Below are positions 15,123-19,895 of a DNA stretch of 19,895 nt, in pieces (the stretch's first letter is position 1; every line of letters begins with the position of its first letter). The stretch comes from CAZMXI01 sp964570205 (GTDB lineage Bacteria > Planctomycetota > Phycisphaerae > Tepidisphaerales > Tepidisphaeraceae), in contig CAZMXI010000090.1 in NCBI GenBank assembly GCA_964570205.1, positions 1 through 19,895 of the forward strand, in the 5' to 3' direction. Below the pieces are notes generated by a model that saw only the letters and a list, made by a program, of their open reading frames with translations, made no database searches and was not told the origin of the DNA. Position numbers and translations under genes: made by a program.

Positions 15123-15884
15123 GTGTCACTTATGCGGAAAAGCTTGATTGCAGCATGCGGCGGAGTTCTCCTGGCTGGTCTGGCCAGCACAAGCGAGGCA
15201 AAACTGGTCATTGATCTCCAGATCACAAACGCGGCGGATGCCAAGGTTGTGAACATGGATGATCCTGCCAACGTTGGCGCCGCCTTCAACGTGGACATCT
15301 GGGCGCGGATCGTTGAAGCGGCCGGCCCCAACGAAGATCCTCTCGACGAAATGCTCAACCTGGTCGGCGGCAAGGTCAAGAGCTCGACCGGTGGCATGAT
15401 GATCGACATGCTTCCGAATGGCGAGTCGGTTGGCCCCATCGGCAAGAAGAAGAAACAGGTCGGAACGGCCAAGTGGTACTTCGCCGGTCTCGATCAGTTC
15501 AATTTTGACATTGACGGTGACGGCGATAACGACCTCGCCACGGGCGCGAGCGGCGACAACACGATCGGCTTCTTCAATCCGGCCGGTGTTGTGGCCGAGT
15601 CCGAAGCCGATGTCGTCGGCACCATTGATGAGCCGCTGGGCGTTCAGTTCAACATTGGCAAGTTCACGTTCCAAGTTCGTGAAGTCGGCCAGTTTGATGG
15701 CAACGCCGAGATCACGTTCCAAGTCGACTCCTTCCTTTACTTCCTTGACTCCGCCATTCCGGTGGAGGCTGGCGATGTTGAAGTGAGCGGCATCACCCTT
15801 ACCCATACCCCGGTTCCCGAACCCGCCACCCTGACCCTCCTGGGTGTTGGCGCTCTTGGTCTCTTGGCCCGTCGGCGCAAATAA
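15123..15884 (+). CDS. PEP-CTERM sorted extracellular protein
   Basis: This 253-residue secreted protein has an N-terminal signal peptide (RKSLIAACGGVLLAGLASTSEA, split here: hydrophobic core about 9-21, cleavage after SEA) and a C-terminal PEP-CTERM tag: VPEPATLTLL, a short hydrophobic helix and RRRK at the end. The tag is recognised and processed by an exosortase and marks proteins for the cell surface or matrix; no exosortase gene is in the window. The body is acidic and Asp/Gly-rich, including DIDGDGDNDL, which resembles a calcium-binding loop, and otherwise looks like a beta-rich adhesion-type domain I cannot name. GTG at 15123 is favoured by GAGGG seven bases upstream; ATG at 15132 is the alternative. 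Own promoter and terminator make it monocistronic. Confidence 0.85.
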   Translation: MSLMRKSLIAACGGVLLAGLASTSEAKLVIDLQITNAADAKVVNMDDPANVGAAFNVDIWARIVEAAGPNEDPLDEMLNLVGGKVKSSTGGMMIDMLPNGESVGPIGKKKKQVGTAKWYFAGLDQFNFDIDGDGDNDLATGASGDNTIGFFNPAGVVAESEADVVGTIDEPLGVQFNIGKFTFQVREVGQFDGNAEITFQVDSFLYFLDSAIPVEAGDVEVSGITLTHTPVPEPATLTLLGVGALGLLARRRK

Positions 15885-15909
15885 GATCCGCATATACAAT
15901 GACTTACAG

Positions 15910-15943
15910 AAAGGTCCGGACCATCCGGACCTTTCTTTCTTTT
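15910..15943 (+). terminator. Rho-independent terminator of the PEP-CTERM gene
   Basis: A perfect 11-bp inverted repeat (AAAGGTCCGGA at 15910-15920, complement at 15924-15934) with a 3-base loop is followed by the T-rich run CTTTCTTTT. It lies 25 bases after the PEP-CTERM stop. The A-rich left flank may let it also act on leftward transcripts arriving from the signalling gene. The remaining ~95 bases to 16039 show nothing else. Confidence 0.85.
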
Positions 15944-16039
15944 GCGCGCTCTCAAGCCTTCATCCAGCCGCCATCGCGCAACAAGAAATCCCCGCAAGAT
16001 GCGGATTCAACTGGATTTATCATCGGATGGAATCGACCT

Positions 16040-17737
16040 CTAACCGGCGGGCTGTTGTTGGCGAAGTTGAAGGGCCTTGCGAACTTCAGTCAAGAGCTGA
16101 TCCACCTTGAACGGTTTGAACAATACCGCCTGAAGCCCCTCCTGGCTCGCGCGCACAATGGTGTGGTTCGGGTCGTAGCCGAAACCCGTCATCAGGATGA
16201 CCGGGAGAGTGGCCGACCGCTTTCGCGCGGCCGCAAACACATCGTATCCCGTCTTGTCGGGCATCTTGATGTCGCTGACGACCAGGTCGAACTCCTGCTC
16301 CGCGATCTGGTTGATGGCATCCGTGCCCGAACTGGCGACAGTCACCTCGGCCTTGTACTTGCGAAGCACATCACTGATGGTCGAACGGATGTTTGGCTCA
16401 TCGTCAGCGATGAGGATCCTCGCAGCGCCGATCACCGGATCGTCGGCTCCTTTGGCGTCGGCGGCCCCCAGCACGGTGTTTGGACCTTCCGCCACCTGCC
16501 GCAAGCACTGGCGAATCAGCGACGCATTGTCAACGATCTGCTGTAACTGTCTTCTCAGCTCATCGTTGCCGATGAAGTCCTCCCTGAGACGTGTTGCGTC
16601 AAGGATGATGTCATTCAGCGGCCCTGCCGCCTCCGAGCAGACATCGTCGGCCACTTTGTGGCTCGTGCTGACGCGCTCCTCGACCAGCAGGTTCAGGATG
16701 TTCAGGGCAATGGCCACATACCGCCCGAATATCTCGGCGAACTGCCGGTCATCCTCGTTGAACGCCGCCCGCTGGCGGCTCTCGATGTTGAAGATGCCGA
16801 TGACCTTGTCATGCAGCCGAAGCGGAACCGTCAGGCTGCTCTTGGCGTGGTCGAGCCCCAGAACATACCGCGGGTCTCGCTCCACATCGGGGCAGATATA
16901 GGATCGGCCGGTCGCGGCGACATAGCCGCTGATGCCGTTCCCCTCGCCGCTGGCATGAAGCTCGATATCCCGCGCCTCGGGCGGCAGCCCCACCGAGATC
17001 ACCAGTTCAAGTCGGTTTGTCTTGCGATCCAGCACGCGGATGGCAAAATGATCGAAGTGCATCAAGTCACGGGTGTACTTGATGATCTTCTCTTCCAGAA
17101 GCTTCAGTCGCTGGGCAACATTCAGCTTGCTGACGGCTTCGCCTTCCAGGCGGACCAGCTCTCGGCCGGCGCCGTCAATGGCATCGATCTTCTGTTGAAG
17201 ACGACGCGTGCTGGTGGCATCCCAAACGACGGCGGCAATCTGCACTACCTGCCCCGCCGGGCTGATGACCGGGGAGGCGATAAGCTCTAAGTACTGCTGG
17301 TCATCGGTGTTAAGTGAATACCGCTTGGAGCGGGGAGAGGAGGGGGCATCGGGCTGCTGAGGCGATACCTGTTTCGTGAACAGGTCGAAGGCCTCCTGGC
17401 AGGTGCGGCGGATCTTTTCATGGACCCTGGCCGGCCACGCCTGCATCTTCTTGTTCATCCAGTTGCACTGGCCTTCGCCCGAAACGATGCAGACACCCTC
17501 TCCCAGGGTGTTCAGGAGCAGACTGGCCTGCTGTGAGACCAGCGCACGCTCCAGCGGCAGGAAGTCGCAAGCATCGGAGAAGATGGCATCGAAACTCTGA
17601 TGCCGCAGCAACTCGATCGCTTCATCAATCGAGGCAATTTCCACAACCTCCGCAATGGGGCGGAGGCACGTGACGAGCTGCAAGGTGGCAGCCGACTGAC
17701 TTGAAAGTACCAGAATTCGGGTGTGCTGGCCTTCCAC
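16040..17737 (-). CDS. PAS-GAF-receiver signalling protein with a degenerate kinase-like helical region
   Basis: A 565-residue cytoplasmic signalling protein. In order: an N-terminal receiver-like domain lacking most phosphorylation residues (about 5-60), a PAS-like domain (about 70-190), a GAF domain (about 210-355, with GISGYVAATG and SLTVPLRLHDKVIGIFNIES), a helical segment resembling a histidine-kinase dimerisation domain (about 362-415), and an intact C-terminal receiver: D445/D446 in IADDEPN, phospho-acceptor D489 in SDIKMPD, T517 and K541 in FKPFK. No ATP-binding kinase domain or DNA-binding output domain is present. In the helical segment the usual histidine position reads serine (CSEAAGPLNDI, S368). 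I chose GTG at 17737, with AGGGAG just upstream, over the ATG at 17782, which lies inside the likely promoter. Its partner is unknown. Confidence 0.8.
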   Translation of the reverse strand: MEGQHTRILVLSSQSAATLQLVTCLRPIAEVVEIASIDEAIELLRHQSFDAIFSDACDFLPLERALVSQQASLLLNTLGEGVCIVSGEGQCNWMNKKMQAWPARVHEKIRRTCQEAFDLFTKQVSPQQPDAPSSPRSKRYSLNTDDQQYLELIASPVISPAGQVVQIAAVVWDATSTRRLQQKIDAIDGAGRELVRLEGEAVSKLNVAQRLKLLEEKIIKYTRDLMHFDHFAIRVLDRKTNRLELVISVGLPPEARDIELHASGEGNGISGYVAATGRSYICPDVERDPRYVLGLDHAKSSLTVPLRLHDKVIGIFNIESRQRAAFNEDDRQFAEIFGRYVAIALNILNLLVEERVSTSHKVADDVCSEAAGPLNDIILDATRLREDFIGNDELRRQLQQIVDNASLIRQCLRQVAEGPNTVLGAADAKGADDPVIGAARILIADDEPNIRSTISDVLRKYKAEVTVASSGTDAINQIAEQEFDLVVSDIKMPDKTGYDVFAAARKRSATLPVILMTGFGYDPNHTIVRASQEGLQAVLFKPFKVDQLLTEVRKALQLRQQQPAG

Positions 17738-17762
17738 AGGACTCCCTAACCGCAGCCCCGGC

Positions 17763-17795
17763 ATTATCTTAGTGGAACGCATATTGCGGGGTCAA
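17763..17795 (-). promoter_or_regulatory. Putative promoter of the PAS-GAF-receiver gene
   Basis: Minus-strand TTGACC (17790-17795) is followed after 18 bases by TAAGAT (17766-17771), which overlaps GATAAT (17763-17768). Transcription would start near 17758, placing the ATG at 17782 upstream of the transcript and supporting the GTG at 17737. Confidence 0.45.
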
Positions 17796-17871
17796 CAGCA
17801 AAGTGCGGCGTTGCCGCCAATTCACAGGAATCGGCCCCTTGACCATTGCCCGACCTGACCATTCGCGGCTC

Positions 17872-18816
17872 TCAGCCATGCAAGTGCACTCCAACATGCT
17901 GACGATCAAGCTCCCTAAGCACTTGATCGACGGCTGCCGCCGCGGCCTCGGGCTCGGCCTCAGTCCCTGCCCGCAACACGGGCAATTCCCCACCTTTGCG
18001 CCCCACGGCCACCTCCAAGCGCACCCGATTATGCATGAGCGTTGCCAGAGCGGCAATCGGCGAAGAACAATCTCCCTCTAGCCTGCGCACAACTTCCCGC
18101 TCGAGCGAAACCATAAGCGCTGTCCGCTCATCATGCAATAATTTCAACAAACCAATCGTCTTTTCATCACGTCTGCGGCACTGTATCGAAAGGGCGCCTT
18201 GTCCGGCCGCTGGTAACAGTTGGTCGGTGGGCAGAGCGGTCATGACGGCCGAGTCAAACAGGCCGGCCCGGCGCAGCCCCGCCATCGCCAGCACAACGGC
18301 TTCAACCACGCCCTCTCTCTGCCTGCGGAGGCGGGTGTCGATGTTGCCGCGAATGCCGAGAACGTTCAAATCAGGTCGCAAAGACAACAACTGACATCGC
18401 CGCCTGAGGCTGCCGGTGCCGACGGTTGCGCCTTGCGACAAGTCGTTTATATGTTGGCACTTATCACTTACTATCACATCGCGAGGGTCTTCCCGCGGCG
18501 GCACCGCCGCGACCAGCAGCTCATCCTGGTCTACGAGCGGCATCGTCACCGGCACATCCTTGAAGCTGTGCACGGCGAAGTCGATGTCGCCATTCAGCAG
18601 CGCCCGCTCCAACTCCTTAACAAACAAACCCTTGCCGCCGGCATCGTGGAGCGGCCGATCCGCGATCTGATCGCCGCTGGTCTTGTAGATCACCGTCTGG
18701 ACTTCCAAACCCGGATGGCGCTTTTCCATCTCCGCCGCCACCATGCCACTCTGTATCTTGGCCAGCATGCTGCCGCGCGTACCCATTCGCAGGACCATGG
18801 TGCTGTTTGGAGTCAT
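17872..18816 (-). CDS. hemC: Hydroxymethylbilane synthase (porphobilinogen deaminase)
   Basis: HemC joins four porphobilinogen units into the linear tetrapyrrole hydroxymethylbilane, a step in heme and related pigment synthesis. The 314-residue protein starts VLRMGTRGSMLAK and shows GGKGLFVKELE (60-70), the catalytic aspartate D87 in AVHSFKDVP, GTGSLRRRCQLL (133-144), IRGNIDTRL, LPAAGQGALSIQ (201-212) and C250 in EGDCSSPIAA, which carries the dipyrromethane cofactor. All key residues are present and the length is normal. The ATG at 18816 is assumed from the family N-terminus; ribosome sites are weak here, ATG 18798 is an alternative, and the open frame to 18894 adds an unlikely tail. No other hem genes are adjacent. 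Confidence 0.95.
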   Translation of the reverse strand: MTPNSTMVLRMGTRGSMLAKIQSGMVAAEMEKRHPGLEVQTVIYKTSGDQIADRPLHDAGGKGLFVKELERALLNGDIDFAVHSFKDVPVTMPLVDQDELLVAAVPPREDPRDVIVSDKCQHINDLSQGATVGTGSLRRRCQLLSLRPDLNVLGIRGNIDTRLRRQREGVVEAVVLAMAGLRRAGLFDSAVMTALPTDQLLPAAGQGALSIQCRRRDEKTIGLLKLLHDERTALMVSLEREVVRRLEGDCSSPIAALATLMHNRVRLEVAVGRKGGELPVLRAGTEAEPEAAAAAVDQVLRELDRQHVGVHLHG

Positions 18817-18934
18817 CGGCAATCCATTGACACAATCCAACTCTAGGCCTGATTGTGCGGGCCCGGAGAAGAAAACGTCACGGCATTCCCGCAACCATTC
18901 GCACGCGAAGGGCCAGGCTCAACCAGCCTGCGCT

Positions 18935-19768
18935 TCAAACCCCGGCCGCCCGAAGAGCGTCGATGGCGATCTGGACATCGCCGATGCGATCGTTTCCGGC
19001 CTCGCGTTCGACGGCGAGCGGCCCGGCGTATCCGACGGCCTTCAGGGCGGCGAGGAGCTCGTTGACCCCAACCTGCCCGGCGCCAAACGGGACTTCAGTT
19101 CCCCAGTTTACGCCTGGTTGGTCCGAAAGGACCGCATCTTTCACGTGGACATGAGCGATGTGCCGCCCCAACACATGCACCGCATCGATCGGATCGCCCG
19201 CGCCATAGAGGACCATGTTGGCCGGGTCAAAATTCACGTGAACGGTTCGGCACGCCAGATCGTTGATGAACTGCAGCAGTTCGGCGGCGCGCTCCTGGCC
19301 TGTCTCCATCAGCAGCTCAACGCCCAGATCGGCCAGGCCGGTGGCGACCTCTCGCACGCGGGTCACCATCGTCCCGTAGCTCTCCTGGTTGCTGGGCGGC
19401 ACGAAACCGATGTGGGCCGATACCTGTTTCAGGCCTAGTTCCACCGCCAGTCGCCCCGCGAGGATCGTGGACTGTTTGCGGTCCGGCCAGTCGCGCTCGG
19501 GCACGAAACCGCCCGTATCCCTGATCAGCGGGATGGTCGAATAGTCTTCTCCGGGAAAAGCGATCATGCCTGCGGTGACCTTTATGCCGCTGTCGCGCAA
19601 GACCGCCAGCTCGCGAGCTTTTTGTTTCTCATCCAGCAGCAGAATGGGCCCCAGCGCCAGTTGAACGTGTTCGAGTCCGATCTGGCGGACCCTGGCGACC
19701 AGGTCGTTCATGTTCTCCGGCCGCAATGACCAACTGCAAACGGCGACGTCATGCCCTCGGATGTTCAT
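18935..19768 (-). CDS. Sugar phosphate isomerase/epimerase-like TIM-barrel protein
   Basis: A 277-residue protein of the xylose isomerase-like (AP endonuclease 2) family, metal-dependent barrels that isomerise or epimerise sugars. It shows the repeated strand-end pattern of the fold: CSWSLRPEN near the start, GIKVTAGMIAFPGE, SAHIGFVPP (His), LLMETGQE (Glu), VNFDPANM (Asp), IAHVHVKDA (His) and AVEREAG (Glu); the Glu, Asp, His, Glu set is the usual divalent-metal site. Such genes are very numerous in Planctomycetota and substrates are seldom known. The ATG at 19768 fits the family start (MNIRGHDVAV); no clear ribosome site precedes it and the frame runs to 19834. It lies in the same direction as hemC, 118 bases upstream, with only a weak 5-bp inverted repeat between them. 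Confidence 0.85.
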   Translation of the reverse strand: MNIRGHDVAVCSWSLRPENMNDLVARVRQIGLEHVQLALGPILLLDEKQKARELAVLRDSGIKVTAGMIAFPGEDYSTIPLIRDTGGFVPERDWPDRKQSTILAGRLAVELGLKQVSAHIGFVPPSNQESYGTMVTRVREVATGLADLGVELLMETGQERAAELLQFINDLACRTVHVNFDPANMVLYGAGDPIDAVHVLGRHIAHVHVKDAVLSDQPGVNWGTEVPFGAGQVGVNELLAALKAVGYAGPLAVEREAGNDRIGDVQIAIDALRAAGV

Positions 19769-19895
19769 ATGGGGGCATTTGTACCACGAGCCTTCACTTC
19801 CGTCACGCCGGAAGGAGCTCGCCCCCGTCGCCACCCCGAGTGGGCGTGCCCAATCTTCCGGGCAACGGTTAATTCATTGAGGCAGCACGCCATCT

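Noticed and set aside
18895..18934. Terminator between the isomerase and hemC
   Set aside because: Only a 5-bp stem (AGGCT/AGCCT) without a T-run is visible, too weak to call.

Overview
The window reads as chromosomal DNA of a GC-rich, Gram-negative bacterium with a lipid A outer membrane. The best guess is a member of the Planctomycetota (Phycisphaerae-like) or a close relative. The grounds are a fused LpxC-FabZ enzyme, a PEP-CTERM sorted surface protein with a VPEP/hydrophobic/RRRK tail, a BBP2-type outer-membrane porin and a xylose-isomerase-like TIM-barrel protein. This is inferred from protein features; there is no rRNA or tRNA here to confirm it. I see no prophage, insertion sequence or CRISPR array.

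Layout. A leftward porin gene (81-1334) ends in a hairpin terminator. It is divergent from nadA (1600-2778), which is followed by a ParD-type antitoxin gene and a parE toxin gene that carries an in-frame TAA. A tightly packed leftward operon (9755 down to 3396) then encodes a DegT-type sugar aminotransferase, a VTT/DedA-type membrane protein, an ArnT-like lipid-linked sugar transferase, a family 2 glycosyltransferase and a five-helix membrane phosphotransferase of the LtaS/EptA fold. Divergent from it runs a rightward lipid A operon: lpxC-fabZ, lpxA and a Gfo/Idh/MocA dehydrogenase (9964-13170). Convergent with that is a lipoprotein carrying a parvulin-like foldase domain. After a 530-base leader and promoter region comes the PEP-CTERM protein gene with its own promoter and terminator. 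Three leftward genes close the window: a PAS-GAF-receiver signalling protein, hemC and a TIM-barrel sugar isomerase/epimerase.

How the genes may work together. The centre (3396-14589) looks like one envelope-building region. LpxA and LpxC-FabZ start lipid A synthesis, and FabZ is the dehydratase that competes for the same hydroxyacyl-ACP. The dehydrogenase next to lpxA and the divergent DegT aminotransferase match the GnnA/GnnB pair, which makes a 2,3-diamino sugar nucleotide for lipid A with amide-linked acyl chains. The ArnT-like, GT2 and LtaS/EptA-like genes could then decorate the lipid or another surface glycan. This pathway assignment is inference; the individual families are much better supported than the joint role.

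The most notable observations are the candidate diamino lipid A module with its linked decoration operon, the toxin gene interrupted by TAA with an ATG directly after it, and a kinase-like signalling protein in which the phospho-accepting histidine position appears to be serine.
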